DNA from: JAJTFW01 sp903922455
Lineage (GTDB): Bacteria; Bacteroidota; Bacteroidia; AKYH767-A; OLB10
Length of the DNA: 64,000 nucleotides
Direction of reading: 5' to 3'
NCBI GenBank assembly: GCA_943329665.2
Contig: CALQEU020000002.1
Location: 62,001-126,000 of the forward strand
The notes beneath the pieces were generated by a model. That model did not search any database. It was not told the DNA's origin and saw only the letters and a program-made list of their open reading frames with translations. Shown one piece after another: positions 1 to 8,829 of the stretch (its first letter is position 1; each line of letters begins with the position of its first letter). Made by a program: the position numbers and the translations under genes.

Positions 1-2221
1 ATAAACTGTCGGCCACTTGACGCTTGAAATTTCTTTGATAAGTAGTACTGAAAATAGCTGGATCCAATACCGAATCCTTCAACGTCTCTTTCCAAAATGG
101 CACCCATGATTTCAATCCTGCTTCATGCGCCATTAATTGGCGAATCGTCATTTCTTTTTTATCACTTTTCCTCAAGGAAGATACATAATGAGAAGCTTTT
201 TCATCAATGTCCAATTTCTTTTTATCGAACAAATACATGGCTGCTAAAGCGGTAGAATAAATTTTTGTTAACGATGCAATGTCATACACATCTGAATTTT
301 TTACCATTGTTGATTGATCATACGTATGCCAGCCAAAGGATTTATCATAAATCACTTTTCCATCTTTAGCAATGACAATTTGCGCACCAGGGAAAACAGA
401 ATCACGAATAGCTTGCACCATGGCTGAATCAATCTTAGCTAATTTCGCAGTTGAAATTCCTGCATCTTCCGGAATTGTATATTTTAAGCGAATCACATTC
501 CTTGTAACTACACCTTGATCTAAATTAAATTCAGGCTGGATAGATACAGGCAATTGTCCTGTGAAAAGTTGTCCTCCATAAATTTTTTGTGCCGTTTGTT
601 GCAAGGGTAAATGTGTATCCTCATACCCTTCCACAATCGCATGGTAATTCTTCAATCCTTGGAGTCGACTCAACACGTATGCATTTCCAAAAACACAAAG
701 AATACTTCCCTTCAACTTTCCTAACATCTCTGTCAGTTCAATCGTTGCGGCTGTAAGTCCAAAGTTTTTCTGTGCATTAATAGTAGTATTATGAATACTC
801 ACAATAACGTGATCACATTCTTTCAAGAAATTATAAATACTATCTCTATACTCATCAGAAGCATCTTTGGGAACATTGAATGTTTTGATGGGTCCGTACT
901 TTGACAATTGGATTTGAAATGGATTATTGAGTGTGTCATTCAATACCACCGAAGCAATGCAATCGCGATGCGAAGGATGCAATGGCAACAGATTATTTTC
1001 ATTCTTCAATAAGGTAGGTGCATTCTCATACAATCGATTGTTGAGAGCAACGGAAGCCGATGAATTTAATTCACGATACAAATTTTCTGTTTGGATGGGT
1101 TGGTAATTGTTTAATCCCGCCCAATACTTCGCGTTTAAAATTTTCATCACTTTTAGATCAATCTCCTCTTGTTCAATTTCACAATTTTGAATCGCAAAAT
1201 GAATTCTATTAATCGCTTTGGCTGCATCTTGAGGATACAAGAGCACATCATTGCCAGCTAGCAATGCTTTCAATTCAATTTCTCCAGGAGCAACATAAGA
1301 TGCCACTCCTTTCATGTTAAGTGCATCAGTAAAAACTAATCCTTCAAAACCCAACTTCGTTTTTAAAAGATCTTTCACAATTTTTGTCGACAAAGAACTT
1401 GGCTGATCCATTGTTGAATCTAAGCCAGGAATAAAAAGATGGGCAACCATTACAGAAGCTAATCCATGCGGAATTAATTTCATAAAAGGAAATAATTCGA
1501 GTGAATCCAAACGCTCTGGAGAAGCATTCACCACGGGCAATGACAAATGCGAATCGGTATCGGTATCACCATGTCCGGGAAAATGTTTTGCACATGCCAT
1601 CACATGATGATCCTGCATTCCCTTCATATAATTCAATCCATACAAGGCTACTTTTTCCTTACTCTCTCCAAACGCACGACTATTGATGATGGGATTATTT
1701 GGATTATTATTAATGTCGATATCGGGCGCAAAATTGATATGAATTCCCATGCGCTTACATTGTGTTGCGATCTCCGCTCCCATTTCATACACATCATGCG
1801 CAGAAGCACCAGCGCCTAATGTCATTTGACGAGGAAAGCGAATCGTTGAATCCAAACGCATACTCAATCCCCATTCCCCATCGATTCCAATAAGCAATGG
1901 AATTTTAGAATGCGATTGATAAAAATTCGACAAGTTCGCTTGACGCAAGGGACCGCCCTGAAAAAATATGAGTCCACCAATTTTAAACGAATCGATGAGT
2001 TGCGTGATTTGTGCGACATGCGCTGCATCCTTATTCGAAAATGCATCTACCATAAACAGCTGTCCCATTTTCTCTTCATACGACATCGTCTTAAAAACGC
2101 TATCGGCCCAATACTTCGCTTCTGGAGACTCAAAACAAGGAATGTTTCTTTGTCCGTGAGATGAATGAGATAGCAGTGTGAGAATACTAAAAAATGTAAT
2201 AATTTTTTTCCAATGGAGCAT
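1..2221 (-). CDS. Secreted GH3 beta-N-acetylglucosaminidase (NagZ type) fused to a beta-lactamase-like serine hydrolase, 3' end outside window
   Basis: The reading frame is open from an ATG at 2221 to the left edge, giving at least 740 residues with no stop, so the C-terminus is missing. Residues 1-24 are a signal peptide (MLHWKK start, hydrophobic core, then SHG|Q). A family 3 glycosidase domain follows. It carries the NagZ signature KHFPGHGDTDTDSH at residues 212-225, with the D-x-H catalytic dyad at 223/225. A second, alpha/beta linker domain leads to a serine hydrolase domain that contains SLTK at residues 650-653, the SxxK of class C beta-lactamase and DD-peptidase relatives. This fusion is known in Bacteroidota; family knowledge suggests muropeptide or N-acetylglucosaminide cleavage in the periplasm or at the surface. 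The Tyr and Lys/His motifs of the hydrolase lie beyond the visible part or were not located. I am confident of the fusion but not of the substrate. Confidence 0.93.
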   Translation of the reverse strand, partial: MLHWKKIITFFSILTLLSHSSHGQRNIPCFESPEAKYWADSVFKTMSYEEKMGQLFMVDAFSNKDAAHVAQITQLIDSFKIGGLIFFQGGPLRQANLSNFYQSHSKIPLLIGIDGEWGLSMRLDSTIRFPRQMTLGAGASAHDVYEMGAEIATQCKRMGIHINFAPDIDINNNPNNPIINSRAFGESKEKVALYGLNYMKGMQDHHVMACAKHFPGHGDTDTDSHLSLPVVNASPERLDSLELFPFMKLIPHGLASVMVAHLFIPGLDSTMDQPSSLSTKIVKDLLKTKLGFEGLVFTDALNMKGVASYVAPGEIELKALLAGNDVLLYPQDAAKAINRIHFAIQNCEIEQEEIDLKVMKILNAKYWAGLNNYQPIQTENLYRELNSSASVALNNRLYENAPTLLKNENNLLPLHPSHRDCIASVVLNDTLNNPFQIQLSKYGPIKTFNVPKDASDEYRDSIYNFLKECDHVIVSIHNTTINAQKNFGLTAATIELTEMLGKLKGSILCVFGNAYVLSRLQGLKNYHAIVEGYEDTHLPLQQTAQKIYGGQLFTGQLPVSIQPEFNLDQGVVTRNVIRLKYTIPEDAGISTAKLAKIDSAMVQAIRDSVFPGAQIVIAKDGKVIYDKSFGWHTYDQSTMVKNSDVYDIASLTKIYSTALAAMYLFDKKKLDIDEKASHYVSSLRKSDKKEMTIRQLMAHEAGLKSWVPFWKETLKDSVLDPAIFSTTYQRNFKRQVADSL

Positions 2222-2554
2222 ATACAATAGTAGGAAGGTTCATTGCATCAAACACAAAAAGTTGAGAAGTTATTACACAATTTGGGTGTGGATAACGGGA
2301 TTTTCTTTCGCACGATGATTTATTACGAGATAATGATTCTAGCACGCAACTAATTTTAAGCTGCTGGCTTCTAGCTGCAAGCTTCAAGAATACTTTAGGG
2401 AATATTGATTATCGTTTTAAAAGTGACTTTTTTAAAAACACTAGAGGCACAAAAATTCACAAAGAGCACTAGAGAAGACTCAAGTGACCTCCAGTGTTCT
2501 CCAGTGTCTATAGTGTTGAAAAAAATCAATAACCGGCGAAAAATTATAATGGAT
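2222..2554. other. 333-bp non-coding gap with short repeats
   Basis: No credible gene is present. The stretch holds the upstream region of the NagZ-type gene, an AGCTAGAAGC-type repeat (2359-2385) and, around 2440-2517, repeated words such as CTCCAGTG, GAGGCAC and CACTAGAG. These look like the simple repeat-rich filler common between Bacteroidota genes. TACTATTG, one base off the consensus -7 box, lies just upstream of the ATG at 2221. Confidence 0.6.
2359..2385. repeat. AGCT-rich dispersed repeat, copy 1
   Basis: The reverse complement of this stretch contains GCAGCTAGAAGCCAGCAGCT. It resembles the words AGCAGCTAGAAAC and AGTAGCTAGAAGCTAACAGC at 5023-5060. The two copies are in opposite orientation. 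The function is unknown. Confidence 0.5.
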
Positions 2555-3361
2555 CTAAACCGCTACTTGATATTCGCGTAACGCATCGTTTAACGAGGTT
2601 TTTTGATCGGTGCTTTGTTTTCTTTTGCCGATGATGAGCGCGCAGGGAACCTGAAACTCGCCTGCTGGAAATTTTTTGGTATATGAACCTGGAATTACGA
2701 CCGATCGAGAAGGAACTTTTCCTCTGTATTCAATGGGTTCGGGACCGGAGACATCAATAATTTTTGTGCTTTGTGTTAATACCACATTTGCTCCCAATAC
2801 AGCTTCTGATTCAACATGCACACCTTCTACCACAATACAGCGTGAACCGATAAAACAATTATCTTCAATGATCACAGGCGCAGCTTGTACGGGTTCTAAA
2901 ACACCACCAATTCCGACACCACCGCTGAGATGAACATGCTTACCAATTTGTGCGCAGGATCCAACGGTAGCCCACGTGTCCACCATAGTGCCTTCATCTA
3001 CATAAGCTCCAATATTTACATACGAAGGCATCAAAATAACACCTTTGGCTAAATACGATCCGTGTCGAGCTAACCCGTGGGGAACCACACGAACACCTTG
3101 CTTTTCGAAATTCTTTTTCAACGGAATCTTATCATGAAACTCGAAGGGACCCACTTCGATGGTTTCCATTTTTCGAATCGGGAAATAGAGGATAACTGCC
3201 TTTTTCACCCAATCATTCACTATCCAAACGCCATTTACTTGTTCGGCAACGCGTAATTCTCCGGTATCTAAAAGGGCTACCACTTGCTCTATAGTAGCAC
3301 GAACTTCGCTATCCTGCAATAAGTTCCGATCGTTCCAAGCCTGTTCAATGATCTCTTTCAT
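2555..3361 (-). CDS. dapD: 2,3,4,5-tetrahydropyridine-2,6-dicarboxylate N-succinyltransferase
   Basis: This 268-residue protein transfers succinyl from succinyl-CoA to tetrahydrodipicolinate in the succinylase branch of lysine and meso-diaminopimelate synthesis, in the cytoplasm. The first ~100 residues are helical (IEQAWNDRNLL). They are followed by left-handed beta-helix hexapeptide repeats, with isoleucine, valine or leucine every six residues and runs such as HLSGGVGIGGVLEP around residues 144-157. The end, GKRKQSTDQKTSLNDALRE, matches the DapD C-terminus. Length is normal for the family. The gene diverges from ruvX. Its -7 box TAATTTTG lies about 25 bases upstream of the ATG. No other lysine-pathway gene is adjacent. 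Confidence 0.96.
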   Translation of the reverse strand: MKEIIEQAWNDRNLLQDSEVRATIEQVVALLDTGELRVAEQVNGVWIVNDWVKKAVILYFPIRKMETIEVGPFEFHDKIPLKKNFEKQGVRVVPHGLARHGSYLAKGVILMPSYVNIGAYVDEGTMVDTWATVGSCAQIGKHVHLSGGVGIGGVLEPVQAAPVIIEDNCFIGSRCIVVEGVHVESEAVLGANVVLTQSTKIIDVSGPEPIEYRGKVPSRSVVIPGSYTKKFPAGEFQVPCALIIGKRKQSTDQKTSLNDALREYQVAV

Positions 3362-3386
3362 TTGATAAATTCTATAATTAATGGCT

Positions 3387-3394
3387 CAAAATTA
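3387..3394 (-). promoter_or_regulatory. Promoter -7 box for dapD
   Basis: TAATTTTG on the minus strand fits the Bacteroidota TAnnTTTG box and lies 25 bases before the dapD ATG. No clear -33 TTTG is seen. Confidence 0.55.
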
Positions 3395-3415
3395 CTAAAC
3401 TTAGTAGAAGCACTG

Positions 3416-3423
3416 TATTTTTG
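3416..3423 (+). promoter_or_regulatory. Promoter -7 box for ruvX-def-aroK
   Basis: TATTTTTG ends only 4 bases before the ATG at 3428. The expected transcription start would fall on or next to the start codon, suggesting a leaderless or nearly leaderless message. Confidence 0.55.
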
Positions 3424-3427
3424 CATG

Positions 3428-3850
3428 ATGGGACGATTGATGGCTATTGATTACGGAAAGAAAAGGTGCGGAATAGCGGTCACCGATCCCAGTCAAACCA
3501 TCGCCACCGCATTAGACACCGTTCCCAGCCATTTGCTCATTGAATACCTTCGAAAATATTTTTCGATTGAAACAGTAGATCAACTCGTAGTAGGTGAACC
3601 CAAGAGATTGAACAATTCAGATTCGGAAACGACACTGCTCGTGCATCAGTTTGTTAAAAATTTGACCAAGCAATTTCCCGAAATGATGATCGTCCTCTAT
3701 GACGAAAGATTTACATCCAAAATCGCCACACGAAGTTTAATCGAAAGTGGACAAAGCAGAAAAACAAGACAAGACAAATCTGTAATAGACCGCGTAAGTG
3801 CGACTATTCTATTGCAAGATTACCTATCCAGCCTTCAATTTAAGAAATGA
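3428..3850 (+). CDS. ruvX: Putative pre-16S rRNA nuclease / Holliday junction resolvase-like protein (YqgF)
   Basis: RuvX/YqgF is an RNase H-fold nuclease implicated in maturing the 5' end of 16S rRNA. The 140-residue product shows the family landmarks: AIDYGKKRCGIAVTDP near the N-terminus (first acidic residue D8), VVGEPKRLN in the middle, YDERFTSKIA, and the last acidic motif DRVSATILLQDYL near the C-terminus. I place the start at 3428 because MGRLMAIDYG is the usual beginning; a longer frame from 3362 would run through the promoter box. The ATGs at 3425 and 3440 are alternatives. The stop overlaps the def start (ATGA), so the three plus-strand genes here probably form one operon. Confidence 0.92.
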   Translation: MGRLMAIDYGKKRCGIAVTDPSQTIATALDTVPSHLLIEYLRKYFSIETVDQLVVGEPKRLNNSDSETTLLVHQFVKNLTKQFPEMMIVLYDERFTSKIATRSLIESGQSRKTRQDKSVIDRVSATILLQDYLSSLQFKK

Positions 3851-4407
3851 TATATCCCATTGTAGCTTACGGTGACCCCGTATTGAGAAAAAAAGCAGAG
3901 TCTATTAGCAACGACTATCCGAAATTAATGACCATCATCGATAATATGTTTAAAACGATGTACCACAGTCAAGGTGTAGGATTAGCTGCGCCTCAAGTAG
4001 GAATTTCCATTCGTTTATTTGTGATTGACTCCACTCCATTTGCAGAAGACGATGAGAGTACAGATGGATTCAAACGTGTTTTCATCAATCCCGAATTGAT
4101 TAACGAAGAAGGCGACAAATGGAAATTCAACGAAGGATGTTTAAGTATTCCGGGTATTAGAGAAGACATTGAGCGCAAACCTCGACTCACCATTCGTTAT
4201 CAGGACATGAATTTCGAGACACATATTGAGGAATTCTCTGGAATAAAAGCAAGAATCATACAGCATGAGTACGATCATTTAGAAGGAATACTTTTTACGG
4301 ACAAACTTACTCCGCTCAAGAAAACATTATTGAAAGGAAGATTGATGGATATTTCGAAAGGCAAAGTCGATGTTGATTACAAAATGAAATTCAATCAAAA
4401 GCGATAG
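3847..4407 (+). CDS. def: Peptide deformylase
   Basis: This enzyme removes the N-formyl group from nascent proteins, using a metal (Fe2+ or Zn2+) held by one Cys and two His. All three family motifs are present in the 186-residue protein: GVGLAAPQVG (residues 43-52), EGCLSIPG (around 96-103, Cys ligand) and HEYDHLEG (H140, catalytic E141, H144). The length is typical of Bacteroidota deformylases. The start overlaps the ruvX stop by 4 bases, which indicates translational coupling. aroK follows after 3 bases. Confidence 0.97.
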   Translation: MIYPIVAYGDPVLRKKAESISNDYPKLMTIIDNMFKTMYHSQGVGLAAPQVGISIRLFVIDSTPFAEDDESTDGFKRVFINPELINEEGDKWKFNEGCLSIPGIREDIERKPRLTIRYQDMNFETHIEEFSGIKARIIQHEYDHLEGILFTDKLTPLKKTLLKGRLMDISKGKVDVDYKMKFNQKR

Positions 4408-4410
4408 TAT

Positions 4411-4929
4411 ATGTCGGCTGATACAACCATTTTTCTGATTGGATTCATGGGTGCTGGAAAAAGCAGTGTTGGAAAGAAACTTGCTCAATCATTACATTAC
4501 CGTTTTGTTGATTTAGATGAATTAATAAAAAAGAATAGTAAAAAATCGATTCCTGAAATTTTCGAGTTAGAGGGAGAAGAAGTTTTTCGAATAGCAGAGC
4601 AACAAGCCTTACACAGTTTAAAGGACGAATCGAAAATTGTTGTGGCTACGGGAGGTGGATGTCCGAACTTTGATAATAATATGGAATGGATGAACGCCAA
4701 CGGCACAACCATATATTTAAATTGCAGTTTAGGTGTGTTATTTCATCGCATTGCGCCCCAAAAAAAGCAACGACCATTAATATCACATTTAGACGATGTG
4801 GACATCATGGATTTTATGGTGACGACATTGAAGGAAAGAAGCGGAAACTATGAAAAAGCGAATTTTGTGGTGGATGGAGATGGGAAGGTGGAAGAAGTAA
4901 TTAAAAAGATAGAGAAAGTTGGCATATAA
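4411..4929 (+). CDS. aroK: Shikimate kinase
   Basis: This enzyme phosphorylates shikimate at O3 with ATP, the fifth step of the chorismate pathway, in the cytoplasm. The 172-residue P-loop protein has Walker A GFMGAGKSS at residues 11-19, the shikimate-binding DLDE at about 34-37, the GGG substrate motif near 81-83 and the lid arginine in QRPLISHL near 117. Length is normal. It is the last gene of the ruvX-def-aroK run. I see no strong terminator after it; the gap to batC contains repeats. Confidence 0.95.
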   Translation: MSADTTIFLIGFMGAGKSSVGKKLAQSLHYRFVDLDELIKKNSKKSIPEIFELEGEEVFRIAEQQALHSLKDESKIVVATGGGCPNFDNNMEWMNANGTTIYLNCSLGVLFHRIAPQKKQRPLISHLDDVDIMDFMVTTLKERSGNYEKANFVVDGDGKVEEVIKKIEKVGI

Positions 4930-5022
4930 TAATTATTATAGTTTCAAAATTACGAGGATGCGAAATGCGAATGAACACTAAATGCGAAATTTTTTCGAAA
5001 TCATTTCGCTACTAAAAAAATC

Positions 5023-5060
5023 TAGCAGCTAGAAACAAGTAGCTAGAAGCTAACAGCTAC
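5023..5060. repeat. AGCT-rich dispersed repeat, copy 2
   Basis: The words AGCAGCTAGAAAC and AGTAGCTAGAAGCTAACAGC occur back to back and run into the last codons of batC. They resemble the inverted copy at 2359-2385. The gap between aroK and batC also holds several ATGCGAAAT/ATTTCG words. Confidence 0.5.
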
Positions 5061-5803
5061 CAGTTTTTTTCGATAGAATTAGAATTTACTTGATACTTTT
5101 TAGCTTTCTCTTTTTGCAAATCTTTTTCGTCGTTCTTTAGGGCTTTGAGCATGCGTTCGGCTTCTTCTTTGGAAAGTTTAGGTTGCTTGGGCTCTTGCTT
5201 TTTCTGCTCCTCTTTTTTCTGATCTTGTTTGGCTTGATCATCCTTTTGTTGATCTTGCTTTTCTTGATCTTTCTTTTGCTGATCTTTTTTGTCTTGCTGT
5301 TGATCCTTTTTCTGCTGATCTTTTTTGTCCTTGTTATCTTTGTTGTCTTTGTTTTGATCTTGTTGCTGCTGTTGTTGCTGCAATTTCTTTTGAGCGTAAG
5401 ACAAATTATATCGAGCATCCTCGTCTTTGGGATTTAGTCGCAATGCTTTTTTATAAGCTTCGATGCTCTCCGAATACTTTTCACTTTTTAAAAGCGAGTT
5501 ACCCATATTGAACATGGACTTCGACTGTAACTCATTTACATTGTTATTCGCAGAAGCATTTAAGTATTGTTGCGATGCTTCATCAAATTTATTTTGACGA
5601 TACAATGCATTTCCCAAATTATAACTTCCTATAAATTGCTGCGGTGCTTTCTCCACCGATTTTTTATAGGCAGCTTCGGCATTGCGATAGCGACCGCCTT
5701 CGTATTCTGTATTTCCCTCTACAATTTCTTTGCGTTGTGCTTGAGCCCATGTTGATGCGCACAAGCAAATGAGTAACATCCCTCCTATCTTCATCCTTTT
5801 CAT
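5057..5803 (-). CDS. batC: TPR protein of the Bat aerotolerance operon
   Basis: This 248-residue protein begins with a signal peptide (MKRMKIGGMLLICLCAST...AQA). About three tetratricopeptide helical pairs follow (residues ~25-120; NLGNALYRQNKFDEA, NMGNSLLKSEKYSES, YKKALRLNPKDEDARYNL). Residues ~121-205 are an extreme low-complexity run of Q, K, D and E. The tail SKEEAERMLKALKNDEKDLQ is the conserved BatC end. It probably acts in the periplasm with the VWA proteins BatA and BatB. Its start overlaps the batB stop (ATGA). The precise role of Bat proteins is not settled; they are linked to oxygen tolerance in Bacteroides. It is the last gene of the operon here: no full-size BatD or BatE follows. 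Confidence 0.9.
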   Translation of the reverse strand: MKRMKIGGMLLICLCASTWAQAQRKEIVEGNTEYEGGRYRNAEAAYKKSVEKAPQQFIGSYNLGNALYRQNKFDEASQQYLNASANNNVNELQSKSMFNMGNSLLKSEKYSESIEAYKKALRLNPKDEDARYNLSYAQKKLQQQQQQQDQNKDNKDNKDKKDQQKKDQQQDKKDQQKKDQEKQDQQKDDQAKQDQKKEEQKKQEPKQPKLSKEEAERMLKALKNDEKDLQKEKAKKYQVNSNSIEKNW

Positions 5804-6849
5804 TGCTCCTCCTTTTGGTTCACGTTAAACAAATTTAGTTTAGCAATCCATTTACTTTTCCGCTCGCCCAATAAAAACTCAACCAACATCAACAACAATC
5901 CCAATCCAATAAAATATTGAAATTGGTTTTCGTAGTCGGTGTACATTTTCGCTTTGAATTCTTTTTTATCGAGTGCGTTTAATTCTTTCAATACTAAATC
6001 AATTCCATCATCGGAATTTGTGGCGCGAATAAATCGTCCATTGCCTGCGCTTGCCACATCGTTAAGCATTACAGGATTTAGTTTGGTGACGATGGTTTGG
6101 CCAGCATTGTCTTGCTTAAATCCTACAACAGCGCCGTTACTGTAGATTGGGATGGGTCCACCTTCGGGTGATCCCATCCCAATAGTAAATACTTTGATGC
6201 CAGCATCGGCCGCTTCCTTCGCTGCCTTGATGGCATCGTCTTCGTGATTTTCTCCATCAGTAATTATTACGATAGCCGAATGTTTTTTGGTAGTATCAGT
6301 AAACGATTCTCGAGCTAAGTCAATGGCTGAACCAATCGCAGTGCCTTGGGTGGGGAGCATCTGTGTATTGATGGTTGAGATGAACATTTTAGCAGCACCA
6401 TAATCGGTGGTGATGGGCAATTGAACATAGGCTTCACCGGCGAAGACCACAATTCCAATACGATCTCCTTCTAAACGATCAATTAATCTTGAAATGGCTT
6501 GCTTCGATCTTTCCAAACGACTTGGCTTGATATCGGTAGCGAGCATGCTATTTGATACATCCAATGCAATGATGATATCACTTCCTTTTCTTTTTACTTC
6601 TTCTAATCGTGATCCGATCAAGGGTCCGCAAATTCCTGCAATGAGGAAAAGCATTGCCATAAACACTAATGAAAATTTCATTCCCGGACGAGAGACGGAA
6701 GTTTGTGGATTTAGTCGACGAATTAATGCCGCATCACCAAACGACTTCATCGCTTTCTTCTTCCACTTCTTCATCGCATAGTATAGGAAAATCAACACCG
6801 GTAAAACGGCGAAGAGGTATATCATTTGTGGATGTTCGAATCTAAACAT
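5800..6849 (-). CDS. batB: VWA-domain membrane protein BatB
   Basis: The 349-residue protein has two N-terminal membrane segments (about 9-25 and 59-78), a von Willebrand factor A domain (~90-280) and a C-terminal membrane segment (~311-330). The metal-dependent adhesion site is visible as ALDVSNSM (DxSxS), with the later parts TQGTAIG and ITDGENHED. The fold places the VWA domain in the periplasm next to BatA. It overlaps batC at its 3' end and follows batA after 10 bases, so one transcript is expected. It is distinguished from BatA by its order and by its shorter, GGPIPIYSNG-containing VWA domain. Confidence 0.92.
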   Translation of the reverse strand: MFRFEHPQMIYLFAVLPVLIFLYYAMKKWKKKAMKSFGDAALIRRLNPQTSVSRPGMKFSLVFMAMLFLIAGICGPLIGSRLEEVKRKGSDIIIALDVSNSMLATDIKPSRLERSKQAISRLIDRLEGDRIGIVVFAGEAYVQLPITTDYGAAKMFISTINTQMLPTQGTAIGSAIDLARESFTDTTKKHSAIVIITDGENHEDDAIKAAKEAADAGIKVFTIGMGSPEGGPIPIYSNGAVVGFKQDNAGQTIVTKLNPVMLNDVASAGNGRFIRATNSDDGIDLVLKELNALDKKEFKAKMYTDYENQFQYFIGLGLLLMLVEFLLGERKSKWIAKLNLFNVNQKEEQ

Positions 6850-6859
6850 TTCAATTTGG

Positions 6860-7867
6860 TTATGGTAGACTACGCAACCATGCGTAACGTAATATTAATT
6901 CAAGCATGAAAAGGAATCCAGCAACTAAAGTAAAAGGGAAATATTCTTCTGTGTAGCGTTTGAACTCCGTGATTTCAATTTTCGATTTTTCTAACTTATC
7001 AATCTCCGCAAAAATGGCTTCCAATCTCCTGTTATTTACAGCACGATAATAACGTCCATCCGTAGCCTCTGCAACAGCTGTCAAAAGATCTTCATCAATT
7101 TGCACTTCCATATTTTGATACTGCACGCCAAACAATGTTTGAACGGGATATGGAGCCATCCCACGCGTTCCTACGCCTACCGAATATACACGTACTCCAA
7201 AGGTTAATGCAATCTCACCGGCAGTTAGTGGAGCGATGGAACCAGAATTATTAACACCATCAGTTATCAAAACTACCACTTTACTTTTTGTTGGGGCTTC
7301 TTTCAAACTACTCACTGATGTAGCCAATCCCTCACCGATGGCAGTACCATCTTTCACCATCCCCGATTTAATATCCTTCAATAAATTTTTTAGCACAGCA
7401 TGATCAGAAGTAAGCGGACACTGCGTAAAACTTTGTCCACTGAATATGACTAAGCCAATTAAATCATTAGGGCGCCCCTCAATAAATTCTATGGCAACTT
7501 TTTTTGCGGCTTCAATTCGATTCGGTTTAAAATCCTCTGCCAACATACTCGAAGAAATATCCAGAGCAATGACTACCGAAATTCCTTCTGTCTTTACATT
7601 CGATGCACGAGAGGAAGATTGTGGTCGAGCCAAGGCTACCACCAATAATGACATGGAAAGTACACGCAACATAAATGGTAAATTAACCATTCGTTGTTTT
7701 AATGAAGGGCGATAATTTTTAAACGCTTCGGTGCTACTAATTCGAATTTGCGTGCGACTATTTCTTTTTACCTTCCAGAAATAAACGATAATCACGGGCA
7801 CCAACACCAAGAGCCATAATAGCTCAGGATTTTTAAAATGCATTGAAGCGAAATCGGGCCACATCAT
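6860..7867 (-). CDS. batA: VWA-domain membrane protein BatA
   Basis: This 335-residue protein has an N-terminal aerotolerance-type membrane region (segments at about 13-30 and 60-80), a VWA domain with an intact MIDAS (ALDISSSMLAEDF; KDGTAIGEG; ITDGVNNSG) and a final membrane helix at about 310-330. The motif FKPNRIEAAKKVA after the MIDAS is typical of BatA/BatB. The start overlaps the stop of the BatD-like gene, and MM at the start leaves a one-codon uncertainty. It likely forms a periplasm-facing complex with BatB and TPR protein BatC under the MoxR ATPase. The partner proteins are known by context only. Confidence 0.92.
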   Translation of the reverse strand: MMWPDFASMHFKNPELLWLLVLVPVIIVYFWKVKRNSRTQIRISSTEAFKNYRPSLKQRMVNLPFMLRVLSMSLLVVALARPQSSSRASNVKTEGISVVIALDISSSMLAEDFKPNRIEAAKKVAIEFIEGRPNDLIGLVIFSGQSFTQCPLTSDHAVLKNLLKDIKSGMVKDGTAIGEGLATSVSSLKEAPTKSKVVVLITDGVNNSGSIAPLTAGEIALTFGVRVYSVGVGTRGMAPYPVQTLFGVQYQNMEVQIDEDLLTAVAEATDGRYYRAVNNRRLEAIFAEIDKLEKSKIEITEFKRYTEEYFPFTLVAGFLFMLELILRYAWLRSLP

Positions 7868-8829
7868 GCTTCACCTCCCCTTTCTAATTCAAGTTTGATC
7901 TGATTGGCGCTAGTATCATTTACAAACTTCACCGCCATCAACATACTCAACTCGCATTCGCTCGGAATAGCATCCCACTTTGCAAATTTTACTAAATCGG
8001 CTAATCGCAATATTTTTTCTAAATCTTCTTTATTCGTGGGATCAATCAACCTCAAAAATCCATGATTCAAAATTTCATCGGTGGTCAATTCCTGTGCACC
8101 AACCATCCATCTTTCTTCAATATAAATTCGCACAATATCGGTGAGTCGAGTAAAATACAATTTCATTTTTCCCTCTTGCCAAACTTTTTCTGCTTCTAAT
8201 GCCTTTAACGATTCCAATGCAGTAACATGTGCAGGAATTAAAACTATAGGCGCTTTTATTTCTTCAGGTTCTTTCTTTTTATCTTTATTCAACTTCCAAA
8301 ACACGAACCACAACAACAATAACAATACATGATAACCGATCAACACCCACAACAACCAAGTTAAATCGGCTGGAGCATCGAGGATGGGCTGAATATCTTT
8401 TATGGCTAGTGTTGTATCCACGGGAACCGTGAACACCTCAATGAAGATGGGATCCGTATACGTACTAAATGTTTTATCGCCACCCAGTGCATAATCAAAA
8501 TACACTTCTGGAATTTTATAGACGCCTGAATCGAATGATGTAATGGAGAAATTTTGTGAACGCAACAATACATTTGCATCTTCAACAGGAATAGTATCCA
8601 ACGGTTGAATTTCCAAAATTTCTAGTTTGCCCATTGAATCCACAAACAAAGGCCAATTAATATTTACGCTTTTGGGTTGACTGACTTGCAACACCACTTG
8701 AACAGGTTGACCGATTAAAATTTTATTCGTGTCGACTGTCATTTTAGCCACTACATCTTGTTGTGCATTTGCAGTCGTAAATGAAAGCAAGAACACAAGT
8801 AAGCCATAGATATATGCTTTCACTTTCAT
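7864..8829 (-). CDS. BatD-like/DUF4381-like membrane protein of the Bat operon
   Basis: The 321-residue product has a signal peptide (MKVKAYIYGLLVFLLSFTTANAQ), a periplasmic beta-rich region (~24-165; MTVDTNKILIGQPVQVVLQV resembles the start of BatD beta domains) and one membrane helix (~167-190, LTWLLWVLIGYHVLLLLLWFVFW). A charged cytoplasmic region follows with a helical FTRLTDIVRIYIEERW segment, as in DUF4381 proteins. It sits where Bacteroidota Bat operons carry this small BatD-like protein, overlapping both the DUF58 gene and batA by 4 bases. It is half the length of classic BatD, so I do not give it that symbol. The function is unknown beyond membership of the Bat complex. Confidence 0.75.
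   Translation of the reverse strand: MKVKAYIYGLLVFLLSFTTANAQQDVVAKMTVDTNKILIGQPVQVVLQVSQPKSVNINWPLFVDSMGKLEILEIQPLDTIPVEDANVLLRSQNFSITSFDSGVYKIPEVYFDYALGGDKTFSTYTDPIFIEVFTVPVDTTLAIKDIQPILDAPADLTWLLWVLIGYHVLLLLLWFVFWKLNKDKKKEPEEIKAPIVLIPAHVTALESLKALEAEKVWQEGKMKLYFTRLTDIVRIYIEERWMVGAQELTTDEILNHGFLRLIDPTNKEDLEKILRLADLVKFAKWDAIPSECELSMLMAVKFVNDTSANQIKLELERGGEA

Noticed and set aside
5183..5437. 84-residue hydrophobic open frame on the plus strand
   Set aside because: It is the antisense of the Q/K/D/E stretch of BatC; the leucine-rich run follows from the low-complexity codons, and no start signal or family match is apparent.
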